Shown here: one piece after another, positions 54,061 to 64,000 of the stretch
How positions within the stretch are numbered: position 1 is the first letter of the stretch
Layout of the letters: every line of letters starts with the position of its first letter
NCBI RefSeq assembly: GCF_014649795.1
Contig: NZ_BMTS01000002.1
Coordinates: forward strand, 636,257-700,256
DNA: 64,000 nucleotides
DNA from: Streptomyces melanogenes
GTDB taxonomy: Bacteria; Actinomycetota; Actinomycetes; Streptomycetales; Streptomycetaceae
Direction: 5' to 3'
The notes under the pieces: generated by a model
Told to the model about the DNA's origin: nothing
The model's database searches: none
Seen by the model: the letters and a program-made list of their open reading frames with translations, nothing else
Translations under genes and position numbers: made by a program

Positions 54061-54231
54061 GGCACCGCCGGTGCGGCCCGATGCCGAAGCGGCCGGTGGC
54101 CGAGGACATCAGCGACGACATCACCGAGGACTCCGGTGCCCGATGGACGACACCTGCGACAGTTGCTGCGGCGGCCGGAGCACGCGGCGACCGAACCCGT
54201 ACGAGACCACGCGAAAGAGACCACGCGAACC

Positions 54232-55398
54232 ATGGACCGTCTCGCCAACACCGTGCGCCCCTATGCCTGGGGCTCCACGACGCTGATCCCGGAACTGCTC
54301 GGCACCGCCCCCACCGGCGAGCCGCAGGCCGAGATGTGGATGGGTGCGCATCCGGGCGCCCCGTCCCGTATCGACCGGGGTGCGGGCGGGACTCCGCTCT
54401 CCGACGTCATCGCAGCGGACCCGACGGCGGAGCTCGGTGACGCGGCCGTCGCGAAATTCGGCCCCCGTCTTCCTTTTCTTCTCAAATTGCTGGCGGCAGG
54501 CGCCCCCCTCTCGCTTCAGGTGCATCCCAATCTCGCCCAGGCGCAGCGGGGTTACGCGGACGAGGAAAGCGCGGGCGTTCCGCTCGGCGCCCCGCATCGC
54601 AATTACAAGGACGCCAATCACAAGCCCGAACTGATCTGTGCCCTGACAACGTTCGAAGGCCTGTGCGGGTTCCGGGCTCCGGAAGAATCCGCGGAACTTC
54701 TCGCCGCGCTCGACGTGGACTCCCTCAAGCCGTACGTGGACCTTCTGCACGCCCACCCCGAGGACGCCGCGCTGCGCGAGGTCCTCACGGCCGTACTGAC
54801 CGCCGATCCGCAGGAGATGGCGGCGACGGTGACCGAGGCCGCGGCCGCCTGCGAGCGCCTCGGCGGCGACGCCTACCGCGCCTACGCCTCGCTCGCCCAC
54901 CACTACCCGGGCGACCCCGGCGTCATCGCGGCCATGCTGCTCAACTACGTCCAACTCCAGCCCGGCGAGGCCCTGTTCCTCGGCGCCGGCGTCCCGCACG
55001 CGTATCTGAGCGGCATGGGCGTGGAGATCATGGCCAACTCGGACAACGTGCTGCGCTGCGGTCTGACCCCCAAGCACGTAGACGTCCCCGAACTCCTCCG
55101 GATCGTCCGTTTCGAGGCCAACGACCCGGGCGTGCTGCGCCCCGAGGCGTCGGAGACGGGCGAAGAGCTCTACGACACCCCGATCGACGAGTTCCGCCTG
55201 TCCCGTTTCGTACGCGCGGAGGGCGCTGCACCGACAGACCTGACGGCTGGGACCCCGCAGATCGTCCTGTGCACTGCGGGTGCGGTGGAGCTCGGTGACC
55301 TGCGGCTCGCCCCGGGCCAGGCGGGCTTCGTCCGGGCGGGCGAAAAGGCCGAACTGTCCGGAACGGGCACTGCTTTTCGCGCCACCGTCGTGGCCTGA
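54232..55398 (+). CDS. manA: Mannose-6-phosphate isomerase (type I)
   Basis: 388 residues. Type I PMI cupin: YAWGSTTLIPELLG at the N-terminus, EMWMGAHPGAPS, LSLQVHPNLAQAQRGYADE with metal ligands, NHKPELICALT, and FLGAGVPHAYLSGMGVEIMANSDNVLR (in parts). Converts fructose-6-phosphate to mannose-6-phosphate. The ATG at 54232 gives the family N-terminus; an upstream in-frame ATG at 54136 would add 32 poorly conserved residues. No strong ribosome binding site is visible. Last mannose gene of the run; 171 nt after the SIS gene. Confidence 0.92.
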   Translation: MDRLANTVRPYAWGSTTLIPELLGTAPTGEPQAEMWMGAHPGAPSRIDRGAGGTPLSDVIAADPTAELGDAAVAKFGPRLPFLLKLLAAGAPLSLQVHPNLAQAQRGYADEESAGVPLGAPHRNYKDANHKPELICALTTFEGLCGFRAPEESAELLAALDVDSLKPYVDLLHAHPEDAALREVLTAVLTADPQEMAATVTEAAAACERLGGDAYRAYASLAHHYPGDPGVIAAMLLNYVQLQPGEALFLGAGVPHAYLSGMGVEIMANSDNVLRCGLTPKHVDVPELLRIVRFEANDPGVLRPEASETGEELYDTPIDEFRLSRFVRAEGAAPTDLTAGTPQIVLCTAGAVELGDLRLAPGQAGFVRAGEKAELSGTGTAFRATVVA

Positions 55399-55467
55399 TG
55401 CAACAATGTGCGGCCGTATGGCGGCACCCGGGCGGCCGCGACACCGACGAAGGGAACACGTGCACGT

Positions 55468-56433
55468 ATGAGTGCGTCAGGCGGAACCAAGGCGATCGTG
55501 GCGGCGCTCGGCGCCAACCTCGCGATCGCGGCAGCCAAGTTCGTGGCGTTCCTCTTCAGCGGTTCGTCGTCGATGCTCGCGGAGAGCGTCCACTCGCTGG
55601 CCGACTCGGGCAACCAGGGCCTGCTGCTGCTCGGCGGCAAGAAGGCACAGCGTGAGGCGACGCCCCAACACCCCTTCGGGTACGGCCGGGAGCGCTACAT
55701 CTACGCCTTCCTGGTCTCGATCGTGCTGTTCTCGGTGGGTGGCATGTTCGCCCTCTACGAGGGCTACGAGAAGGTCAAGCACCCGCACGAGATCGAGGCC
55801 TGGTACTGGCCCGTCGGCGTCCTGGTCTTCGCGATCATCGCCGAGGGCTTCTCCTTCCGCACGGCCATCAAGGAGTCGAACGAGACGCGGGGCTCGCTCT
55901 CCTGGTCGCAGTTCGTGCGCCGGGCGAAGGCCCCCGAGCTTCCCGTGGTCCTCCTCGAGGACGCGGGCGCCCTGATCGGACTCGTCCTCGCCCTCGGCGG
56001 CGTGGGCCTCGCGCTGGGCACCGGCGACGGTGTCTGGGACGGCATCGGCACCCTGTGCATCGGCGCGCTGCTGATCCTGATCGCCCTCATCCTGGCCGTC
56101 GAGACGAAGTCGCTCCTCCTGGGCGAGGCCGCTGGTACGGAGGAGGTGGCGAAGATCCGTACGGCGATCGTCGACGGCGACACGGTCACCTCCGTCATCC
56201 ACATGCGTACGCTTCACCTGGGCCCGGAGGAGCTGCTGGTCGCGGCCAAGATCGCGGTCCAGCACGACGACACGGCGGCAGAGGTCGCCCACGCCATCAA
56301 CGCGGCCGAGGCGCGCGTCCGCGAGGCGGTTCCGATCGCCCGGGTGATCTACCTGGAGCCGGACATCTACAGCGCGGCGGAAGCCGCGGCGGGCCCGGAC
56401 CCGGCGGCTACGCCGGGCGGGACGGGGCACTGA
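55468..56433 (+). CDS. Cation diffusion facilitator-family efflux protein
   Basis: 321 residues with about six helices and a C-terminal cytoplasmic domain. Helix 2 has the metal-site motif SVHSLADSGNQ (His/Asp), and HPFGYGRERYIYAF matches the family loop. Helix 5 has LLEDAGALIGL, where one of the two expected acidic/His metal residues is ED-type, so cation selectivity (zinc, iron or other) is unclear. ATG 55468 with AAGGGA upstream. Ends at a strong terminator shared with the PTS gene. Confidence 0.88.
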   Translation: MSASGGTKAIVAALGANLAIAAAKFVAFLFSGSSSMLAESVHSLADSGNQGLLLLGGKKAQREATPQHPFGYGRERYIYAFLVSIVLFSVGGMFALYEGYEKVKHPHEIEAWYWPVGVLVFAIIAEGFSFRTAIKESNETRGSLSWSQFVRRAKAPELPVVLLEDAGALIGLVLALGGVGLALGTGDGVWDGIGTLCIGALLILIALILAVETKSLLLGEAAGTEEVAKIRTAIVDGDTVTSVIHMRTLHLGPEELLVAAKIAVQHDDTAAEVAHAINAAEARVREAVPIARVIYLEPDIYSAAEAAAGPDPAATPGGTGH

Positions 56434-56514
56434 GCACGGAGTGCTGATTACGGGGCTGAGCGAGCGGCTTTGTTACCTGCGAAGCAGGTGAGGGGCTGAG
56501 GCTCTGAGGGGCGA

Positions 56515-56554
56515 GTGTGGGCGGGGCGGGAGAGAAATCCCGCCCCGCCCACAC
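56515..56554. terminator. Bidirectional terminator, 17-bp perfect stem
   Basis: Arms 56515-56531 and 56538-56554 with loop GAGAAA, placed directly after the PTS stop codon and 82 nt after the efflux gene. A smaller hairpin ACCTGC-GAA-GCAGGT precedes it near 56475. Confidence 0.87.
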
Positions 56555-56556
56555 GT

Positions 56557-58686
56557 CTACTGGACCTCGCCCAGCACCGCGAGTACGGCCGCCTCATCCG
56601 GCGCGTCCGCCAGCCGAGCCCGGAACTCCGTGTCCATGAGCTTGCGCGAGAGCAGCGACAGGATCCGCAGGTGCTCGTCCCCGGCCGCCGCCTCCGGCAC
56701 CGAGATCATGAAGATCAGCTTGGCCTTCGTCCCGTCCAGGGCGCCCCATTCGATCCCCTCGGCGGACCGGGCGAACCCCACGGTCGGCGCCGCCACCGCA
56801 TCCGTCTTGGCATGCGGAATCGCGATCTCCTCACCGAGCCCGGTCGTGCCCTGCGCCTCACGCGCCAACGCGACCCGTACGAGCTCGTCGACGTCCCGTA
56901 CGTTGCCGGTACGGGCCAGCAGCTCGGCCATCTCCCGGATCGCGGCCTCCTTCTCGCCCGCCGCCAGGGCGACCTTCACGGTGTCCTGGGTGAGGTAGCC
57001 GGAGAGGACTTCGCGGGAGTCGCCGGAGTTTTCGGGGGTGTGGGATCGGCTGGAACTCCTGGAGCCGCCGGGGCGTTCATCAGGAGACCCGCCGACACCG
57101 CCCGTGCCGGATCCGCCCCCAGCACGGTCCGGAGTCGTGGCGGCGACAGAGGCTGCCACCGGAGCCACCCCGACCGGAACGCGGTCGTCGGCCATCACCG
57201 CACCTGAGGCCGGTGCCATCCCCACACCCGCAACGCTCACGGCCATGCGCCGCCGATCCTTGATACCGATCAGCCCATTGGTGGTCACCGCCGTCACCAC
57301 CGTGCCCACCGCCACCGCCAGGAAGAACATCGGTACGCCACCGACGGCCCCGAGCACCGCCACGATCGGGCCGCCGTGCGGCACCGCGTCCTTCACGCTC
57401 GCCAGCCCCGCGACCGCACCCGCGACCGCGCCGCCCAGCATGTTCGCCGGGATGACCTGTGCCGGCCGGGCCGCCGCGAACGGAATGGCGCCCTCCGAAA
57501 TTCCGAACATGCCCATGAACAGCGCGGCCATACCGGTCTCGCGCTCCTGCTCGGAGTAGTACTTGCGCCGCAGCAGCGTCGCGAGCCCCTGCCCCAGCGG
57601 CATGACGGGAATGGCCGCCGCGCACATGCCCATCACGCTCTGGTTCCCGGTCGCGATCAGTCCCGCGCCGAACAGGAACGCCGTCTTGTTGACCGGCCCG
57701 CCCATGTCGAACGCGATCATCAGCCCGAGAATCGCGCCCAGCAGGATCGCACTTGTCCCGGTCATCCCGCCGAGCCAGTCGGTGAGGTGCGTGAACACCC
57801 AGGAGATCGGCTTCCCGATCACATAGATGAAGAACAGCCCGAGCGCCGTTGTCGCCACGATCGGGATCACGATGATCGGCATGATCGGCTGGACGAACTT
57901 CGGAACCCTGGCCTTCTTGATCCACAGGACCAGGTACCCGGCGAGGAAGCCGGTCACGATCGCCCCGATGAAACCCGCCCCGGCCTTCGAGTCGTACAGC
58001 GAACCGGTGTTGGCTATCCAGCCGCCGATCATGCCCGGCACCAGCGCGGGCCGATCCCCGATGGCGTACGCGATGTAGCCGGACAGGATCGGCACCATCA
58101 GCGTGAACCCGATGACCCCGATCTGGTTGACGTGCATCCAGAACGAGCCGTCCGGGATCACCAGACCGCCCTTGGCGTCGGTGTGCCCGCCCAGCGCCAG
58201 CGAGATCGCGATGAGCAGCCCGCCCACCACCACGAACGGGATCATGTACGAGACACCGTTCATCAGCGCCTTGTACGTGACGCTCCGCTCCTTGCCGCCC
58301 CCGGCACCCGGCGCCACGGCACCCCCGGCCCCGCCTCCGTCGCCGCCCGAATGCACCGGCGCGCTGTGGACCTGCTCGATCAGCCGTTCCGGATGGCGGA
58401 TGCCCTCCGCCACGCCGACGACCAGCACGTTCTTCCCCACGAACCGACTGAGGTCGACGTCCTTGTCGGCCGCGATGATGATGCCGTCGGCGCCTCTGAC
58501 ATCGTTGTCAGAGAGAACATTTTCAGCCCCTATGGAGCCTTGCGTCTCCACCTTCATCTCGACGCCGAGGGCCTCCGCCGCCTGTGCCAGCTTCTCGGCC
58601 GCCATATAGGTGTGGGCGATGCCGGTCGGGCACGCGGTCACCGCGAGCAGCTTCACCTTCCGCCGCTCGTTCGCCGGACTCGTCAC
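56557..58686 (-). CDS. Fused fructose-type PTS permease, EIIB-EIIC-EIIA order
   Basis: 709 residues. EIIB domain (about 10-108) with phosphocysteine Cys19 in TACPTGIAHTYMAAEK; EIIC (about 135-480) with about nine helices and FGISEGAIPFAA; a Gly/Ser/Pro-rich linker (about 485-560); then EIIA (about 562-709) with phospho-histidine His625 in EIAIPHAKTDA. It phosphorylates fructose-like sugars during uptake, taking phosphate from HPr. GTG start 6 nt behind AGGAG. No 1-phosphofructokinase gene is adjacent, unlike classical fru operons, so the sugar may differ. Monocistronic. Confidence 0.92.
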   Translation of the reverse strand: MTSPANERRKVKLLAVTACPTGIAHTYMAAEKLAQAAEALGVEMKVETQGSIGAENVLSDNDVRGADGIIIAADKDVDLSRFVGKNVLVVGVAEGIRHPERLIEQVHSAPVHSGGDGGGAGGAVAPGAGGGKERSVTYKALMNGVSYMIPFVVVGGLLIAISLALGGHTDAKGGLVIPDGSFWMHVNQIGVIGFTLMVPILSGYIAYAIGDRPALVPGMIGGWIANTGSLYDSKAGAGFIGAIVTGFLAGYLVLWIKKARVPKFVQPIMPIIVIPIVATTALGLFFIYVIGKPISWVFTHLTDWLGGMTGTSAILLGAILGLMIAFDMGGPVNKTAFLFGAGLIATGNQSVMGMCAAAIPVMPLGQGLATLLRRKYYSEQERETGMAALFMGMFGISEGAIPFAAARPAQVIPANMLGGAVAGAVAGLASVKDAVPHGGPIVAVLGAVGGVPMFFLAVAVGTVVTAVTTNGLIGIKDRRRMAVSVAGVGMAPASGAVMADDRVPVGVAPVAASVAATTPDRAGGGSGTGGVGGSPDERPGGSRSSSRSHTPENSGDSREVLSGYLTQDTVKVALAAGEKEAAIREMAELLARTGNVRDVDELVRVALAREAQGTTGLGEEIAIPHAKTDAVAAPTVGFARSAEGIEWGALDGTKAKLIFMISVPEAAAGDEHLRILSLLSRKLMDTEFRARLADAPDEAAVLAVLGEVQ

Positions 58687-60606
<1,920 letters not shown>

Positions 60607-60734
60607 TTCCGTAACGGACGGACTCGACCGACCGACTCGGCTGACGGACTCGACTGATCGGCTCAGCCTGCGGACCCACCAGCCGCGGTAACGAGAACGT
60701 CGCACCGAGAGTCGTACCGAGAGCAGTGGTACAA

Positions 60735-60769
60735 GGCAGGCCCCCGGACCCCCGTGCCGGGGGCCTGCC
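60735..60769 (+). terminator. Terminator after ahcY
   Basis: 13-bp perfect stem (60735-60747 with 60757-60769) and a 9-nt loop, 129 nt past the ahcY stop. Confidence 0.75.
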
Positions 60770-60826
60770 CCGTACCCCGCTCAGTACAACGGTCCACCCC
60801 TACGCCCCCGAGGACCACAGGACCCC

Positions 60827-61444
60827 ATGCCCCGCGGCCGGTATTCGCTTCACGATCCGCACGATCACACCCCCCTCGGCGAAGAACACTTCCACTGCGC
60901 GCCCGGCCCCTCCGGCTGGCGCTACGTCTCCCAGACCACCACCCCCTCCGGCGACCCCGCCGGCTCCGTCGACCTCGCCCTCGACGACCTTGGCCGCCCC
61001 ATCCGCCTCGAACTGCACGCCGGCAACTGGCAGGTGCGCGGTGCCGCCCTCGACGGCGTCACCTGGGTCCGCACCGACCCCACCGGCACTCATGCCACCG
61101 AAGGCAACGTCCCCGCCCACGCCTTCACCGGCACGTCCCCGGCATTCCTCATCGCCACGTCACGTCTGCTCCGCCTCACCCCCGGTTCCCCCGCGACCCG
61201 CGTACGCCTCGTCGCCTTCACCGACCCGGTCCTCGCCCCCCGCACCCTCGACCAGTCCTGGGCCTTGGTGAACAGTGAAGCGCACGCCACTGACAACGGC
61301 CCCCTGACCGTGGACGAGTACCAGGTCAGCGCCCTGGACACGGGTGAACAGCACGTCGTGCACATCGCCGGTGACGTGGTCCTCGCGGCTCCCGGAATCG
61401 AGCTCGAATCCCTCGAAAGCCCGCCGTCGGCCTGGGCACCCTAG
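60827..61444 (+). CDS. Conserved hypothetical protein
   Basis: 205 residues, soluble, no signal peptide or membrane helix. Beta-rich composition with segments such as GSVDLALDDLGRPIRLEL and DEYQVSALDTGEQHVVHIAGDVV, plus a His-rich start (SLHDPHDHTPLGEEHFH). I do not recognise a named domain. It looks like a sugar- or lipid-binding beta-sandwich protein of a type conserved among Streptomyces. ATG start; convergent with the RDD gene, 64 nt away. Confidence 0.72.
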   Translation: MPRGRYSLHDPHDHTPLGEEHFHCAPGPSGWRYVSQTTTPSGDPAGSVDLALDDLGRPIRLELHAGNWQVRGAALDGVTWVRTDPTGTHATEGNVPAHAFTGTSPAFLIATSRLLRLTPGSPATRVRLVAFTDPVLAPRTLDQSWALVNSEAHATDNGPLTVDEYQVSALDTGEQHVVHIAGDVVLAAPGIELESLESPPSAWAP

Positions 61445-61508
61445 GCAGTTCGGAAGTGGACGCGTCGGCCAGTCGGGCTGGGTGTCCCCGAAGTACCCGG
61501 TGGGTGGT

Positions 61509-62489
61509 TCAGGCAGGCGGCGCGAAGCCCGTGGCAGGCGGCGAATCCGGCTCGGACCCAGTCGTGGGCGCCGAGGGGGCGGAGGCTGTACGCGGGGGAG
61601 CGGCGGTCCAGCAAGGCGCGGCAGGGATGCCCGCCTTGTCGAGGGGGCCCGGTACGGCAGACCCCGCCGCCGGCGTCCCGCCCATCGCCGTAGCGGAAGC
61701 ACTCACTCCAGCGGCGCCACCGCCACCCCAACTCGCGTGCGCCGCCCCGAACGCCCGCCGCGCGTCCCGCGACTGCCGCTCGGCCATGACCGCCGCCAGA
61801 TACGCGGCCGGAGGCACGCCCTCCGGCGCAGGCGCCCCCGTCCGCGCCACCAGGTCGTCCGCCAGCCGGGTCGCCATCGTCCAGCTCACCTGTGCGTCGA
61901 GCTGCCCCATCCGCGTCAGGTACTGCCGTATCGCCAGCCACAGCGCGTCCGGCACCGCCGACAGATCGAGCCCGGCGAAACGTCCCATCAGCCAGGGCGG
62001 CGGAGGCGGTATGGACGCGGCCCGCCCGGCGGGCACCCTTTCCCGTACGACCAGGGTCCCTGCGAACACGTCCCCGATCCGCCGCCCGCGCTCCGAAACC
62101 AGCGACGCGATGCAGGCGACGACCCCGAAGGTCAGCAGGATCTCCACGACTCCCATGGCCCCGCGCACGAGCGCGTGCCGGAAGCGGATCGGCCCGCCGT
62201 CGTCGCGCACCACCCGCAGGCCGCACGCGGCCTTCCCCAAGGAGCGCCCGTGCGTCAGCGTCTCGACCGCTATGGGCGCTCCGACGAGTACGAGGACGAA
62301 CAGGGCGACGGCTATCGCCGCCTGCGCGGCATCGTCGAGCGACGCGGTCGCCAGCAACAGTGCGAAAGACACGATCAAGTAGGCGGCCCAGGCCACCACC
62401 ATGTCGATGAGGAGAGCGAGCGCGCGACTGGGCAGTCGAGCGGGCCGCAGCCCCAGCACGACGGCATCCCCCGTGACCAGCGCACTCAC
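61509..62489 (-). CDS. RDD-family membrane protein
   Basis: 326 residues. N-terminal RDD domain (about 15-145): RLPSRALALLIDMVV with the Arg and Asp of the first helix, GRSLGKAACGLRVVRDDGG, and RRIGDVFAGTLVV. The C-terminal half (about 160-326) is soluble and low-complexity (Ala/Pro/Gly). RDD proteins have been linked to ion exchange, but their role here is unknown. The start at 62489 gives a normal RDD N-terminus. Divergent from the SpoIIM-like gene, a conserved pairing. Confidence 0.87.
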   Translation of the reverse strand: MSALVTGDAVVLGLRPARLPSRALALLIDMVVAWAAYLIVSFALLLATASLDDAAQAAIAVALFVLVLVGAPIAVETLTHGRSLGKAACGLRVVRDDGGPIRFRHALVRGAMGVVEILLTFGVVACIASLVSERGRRIGDVFAGTLVVRERVPAGRAASIPPPPPWLMGRFAGLDLSAVPDALWLAIRQYLTRMGQLDAQVSWTMATRLADDLVARTGAPAPEGVPPAAYLAAVMAERQSRDARRAFGAAHASWGGGGAAGVSASATAMGGTPAAGSAVPGPLDKAGIPAAPCWTAAPPRTASAPSAPTTGSEPDSPPATGFAPPA

Positions 62490-62654
62490 CGTTGTCCACC
62501 CTTCACCGACGCCGCCGAAGCGACGCTTCTTTACAGAGGTCGCCGAAGCGGCGACCTTCCCCGACCCTCGAAAACCTCAGTCTGCCAAGCTGGCCTGCAG
62601 CGCGCCGCAGTAGTACGGACCGTACGCACCCAGTGCCTGGAGCAGTAGCCGACC

Positions 62655-63662
62655 ATGGACCTCGACGTCTTCGTCACCGCCCACCATCCCGAGTGGGACC
62701 GACTCGACCAGCTGCTGCGCCGCGGCCGCCGCCTGACCGGCGCCGAGGCCGACGAACTCGTCGCCCTCTACCAGCGCACCTCGACACACCTCTCGCAAAT
62801 ACAGTCCTCGACGCCGGACCCGCAGCTCACGGCCCGTCTCACCCAGCTCGTCGCACGTGCCCGCGCCACGGTGACCGGCACCCGCCGCGCCTCCTGGCGC
62901 GACGCCGCGCGCTTCCTCACCGCCGGATTCCCGGCAGCCGTCTATCGCGCGCGTAGATGGTGGATTCCGGCGGCCCTGCTCTCGACCGCCCTGGCCGCGA
63001 TCATCGGTTGGTGGATCGGCACCCACCCCGAGGTCCAGTCGTCGATCGCCGCTCCGGAGACGCTCAGGGACATGACGCGCCCTGGTGGTGAGTACGAGAC
63101 GTACTACTCAAGCCACCCCGCGGCCTCCTTCGCGGCCCAGGTCTGGACGAACAACGCGCAGGCAGCCGCGATGTGCCTGGTCCTGGGCGCCTTCCTGGGC
63201 CTCCCGGTCCTCTGGGTCCTGTTCTCCAACATGCTGAACCTGGGCGTGGGCATCGGCCTCATGTCCTCGGCCGGCCGCCTGGACACCTTCCTCGGCCTGG
63301 TCCTCCCACACGGCCTTCTCGAACTCACCGCCGTCTTCGTAGCGGCGGGTACAGGGCTACGCCTTGGTTGGACGGTGATCGACCCCGGCCCGCGCACGCG
63401 CCGCGACGCACTCGCCGAGGAAGGCCGCGCGGCCCTGGGTATGGCCATCGGCCTGGCCTTGGTCCTCTTCGTCTCCGGCCTGATCGAAGGCTTCGTCACG
63501 CCGTCGGGCCTCCCCACCTGGGCCCGCATCGCCATCGGTATCGGCGCCGAGCTGGCATTTCTCGTGTACGTCTACGTGCTCGGCGGCCGAGCGGTCCGCG
63601 AGGGCGAGACGGGCGACGTCGACGAACCGGACCGTAGCGCGGCCCAGCCCACTGCCGCCTGA
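62655..63662 (+). CDS. Stage II sporulation protein M-like (DUF95) membrane protein
   Basis: 335 residues: soluble N-terminal helical part (1-95, DVFVTAHHPEWDRLDQLLRR), then five to six helices including IPAALLSTALAAIIGWWIG and NNAQAAAMCLVLGAFLGLPVLWVLFSN (in parts), and GLVLPHGLLELTAVFVAAGTGL. These are SpoIIM/DUF95 features. In Bacillus SpoIIM takes part in peptidoglycan remodelling during engulfment; Streptomyces has no engulfment, so the role here is different. ATG 62655 follows GGAGCAG. It is the last gene before the rRNA promoter region. Confidence 0.88.
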   Translation: MDLDVFVTAHHPEWDRLDQLLRRGRRLTGAEADELVALYQRTSTHLSQIQSSTPDPQLTARLTQLVARARATVTGTRRASWRDAARFLTAGFPAAVYRARRWWIPAALLSTALAAIIGWWIGTHPEVQSSIAAPETLRDMTRPGGEYETYYSSHPAASFAAQVWTNNAQAAAMCLVLGAFLGLPVLWVLFSNMLNLGVGIGLMSSAGRLDTFLGLVLPHGLLELTAVFVAAGTGLRLGWTVIDPGPRTRRDALAEEGRAALGMAIGLALVLFVSGLIEGFVTPSGLPTWARIAIGIGAELAFLVYVYVLGGRAVREGETGDVDEPDRSAAQPTAA

Positions 63663-63714
63663 TGTGCGTACGACCCCTCTGACCTGGTACTGTCCTCTTC
63701 GCCCACAAAAACCG

Positions 63715-63743
63715 TTGACACGGTTGGCGTGGGGAGGTAGATT
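63715..63743 (+). promoter_or_regulatory. Strong rRNA-type promoter 1
   Basis: TTGACA (63715-63720), 17-nt spacer, TAGATT (63738-63743): a near-consensus principal-sigma promoter, rare in such GC-rich DNA and typical of rRNA operons. Confidence 0.85.
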
Positions 63744-63761
63744 CAAACGGTTGCGCCGGAC

Positions 63762-63790
63762 TGGACAAGTTCGGGCGCACTAGCTAGTAT
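63762..63790 (+). promoter_or_regulatory. Strong rRNA-type promoter 2
   Basis: TGGACA (63762-63767), 17-nt spacer, TAGTAT (63785-63790), 47 bp downstream of promoter 1. Tandem promoters at this spacing are typical of Streptomyces rrn operons. Confidence 0.8.
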
Positions 63791-64000
63791 CTCTCTCGCT
63801 CTCACCGGGAATTGAATTCTCGAAGAGTCATCTCTGATTTGATTCGAAACACGAAGCCGATTAGCTCGGCCGAAATGCTTCTGATAGAGTCGGAATCGCC
63901 GGAAAGGGAAACGCGAAAGCGGAAACCTGGAAAGCGCCGAGGAAGTCGGACACGAAAGAGTCTGATAGAGTCGGAAACGAAGGAAGCGCCCGGAGGGCCC
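63791..64000 (+). other. 5' leader of a ribosomal RNA operon (16S gene outside the window)
   Basis: AT-richer, non-coding sequence with the purine-rich character of Streptomyces rRNA leaders. TCTGATAGAGTCGGAA occurs twice, at 63880-63895 and 63961-63976, 81 bp apart; the TAGAGT inside each may be a -10 of further promoters, though no good -35 is spaced from them. No 16S sequence has started by the window end. Confidence 0.75.

Overview
The window is a high-GC segment of a Streptomyces chromosome. The diagnostic gene is an 87-residue WhiB at 43982-44245. GTG starts, ATGA/GTGA-coupled genes, start codons lying 6-8 nt behind a TANNNT hexamer, LAxTG surface proteins and F420 genes all agree with this. 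Gene content and order resemble the conserved core of model streptomycetes. I saw no prophage, insertion sequence, CRISPR array or tRNA gene.

Layout, left to right. (1) 1-5.6 kb: the end of a surface-glycan gene set (a truncated multi-span membrane protein, a small membrane protein, a Wzx-like flippase and a DegT-type PLP enzyme). (2) 5.7-7.9 kb: a partner-switching stress module, with a SigB/SigF-family sigma factor divergent from a STAS antagonist and an HATPase anti-sigma kinase. (3) 8.0-12.3 kb: a tightly coupled four-gene set of exported proteins. Two have sortase signals and share a repeated cysteine-containing domain, and two are membrane-anchored extracellular beta-domain proteins. 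(4) 12.3-16.4 kb: a POT peptide transporter, then a response regulator/histidine kinase pair preceded by six 11-bp direct repeats. (5) 16.5-24.1 kb: GtrA protein, purK-purE-dipeptidase, a second dipeptidase-like protein that has lost every metal ligand, UDP-glucose dehydrogenase and an acyl-CoA dehydrogenase. (6) 24.2-39 kb: cell-envelope genes, including an LAxTG coiled-coil protein, five LytR-CpsA-Psr (LCP) proteins, a glycosyltransferase, a PGRP-type amidase and a mannose-1-phosphate guanylyltransferase-like protein. (7) 39.3-44.2 kb: a DNA glycosylase, fbiB-fbiA, cysteine dioxygenase and whiB. (8) 44.4-56.4 kb: a giant glycosyltransferase coupled to a DUF5719-like protein, then small conserved proteins, manB, a Trm112-like protein, a SIS protein, manA and a cation efflux protein. 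(9) 56.5-64 kb: a fused fructose-type PTS permease, ahcY behind an array of four hairpins with exact 20-bp spacing, an RDD protein, a SpoIIM-like protein, and, at the right edge, two strong promoters and a leader typical of a ribosomal RNA operon whose 16S gene lies just outside.

How the genes work together. Much of the window serves the cell envelope. ManA, ManB and ManC-like enzymes would supply GDP-mannose, UDP-glucose dehydrogenase would supply UDP-glucuronate, and LCP proteins, flippase and glycosyltransferases would build and attach wall glycans. Three sortase substrates decorate the wall, although no sortase gene is present. Regulation is represented by the sigma module, the two-component system and WhiB. 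A GC-rich composite inverted repeat of about 105 bp occurs in three intergenic gaps, with related half copies in a fourth. Functional calls come from recognising protein families by eye; no database search was run.
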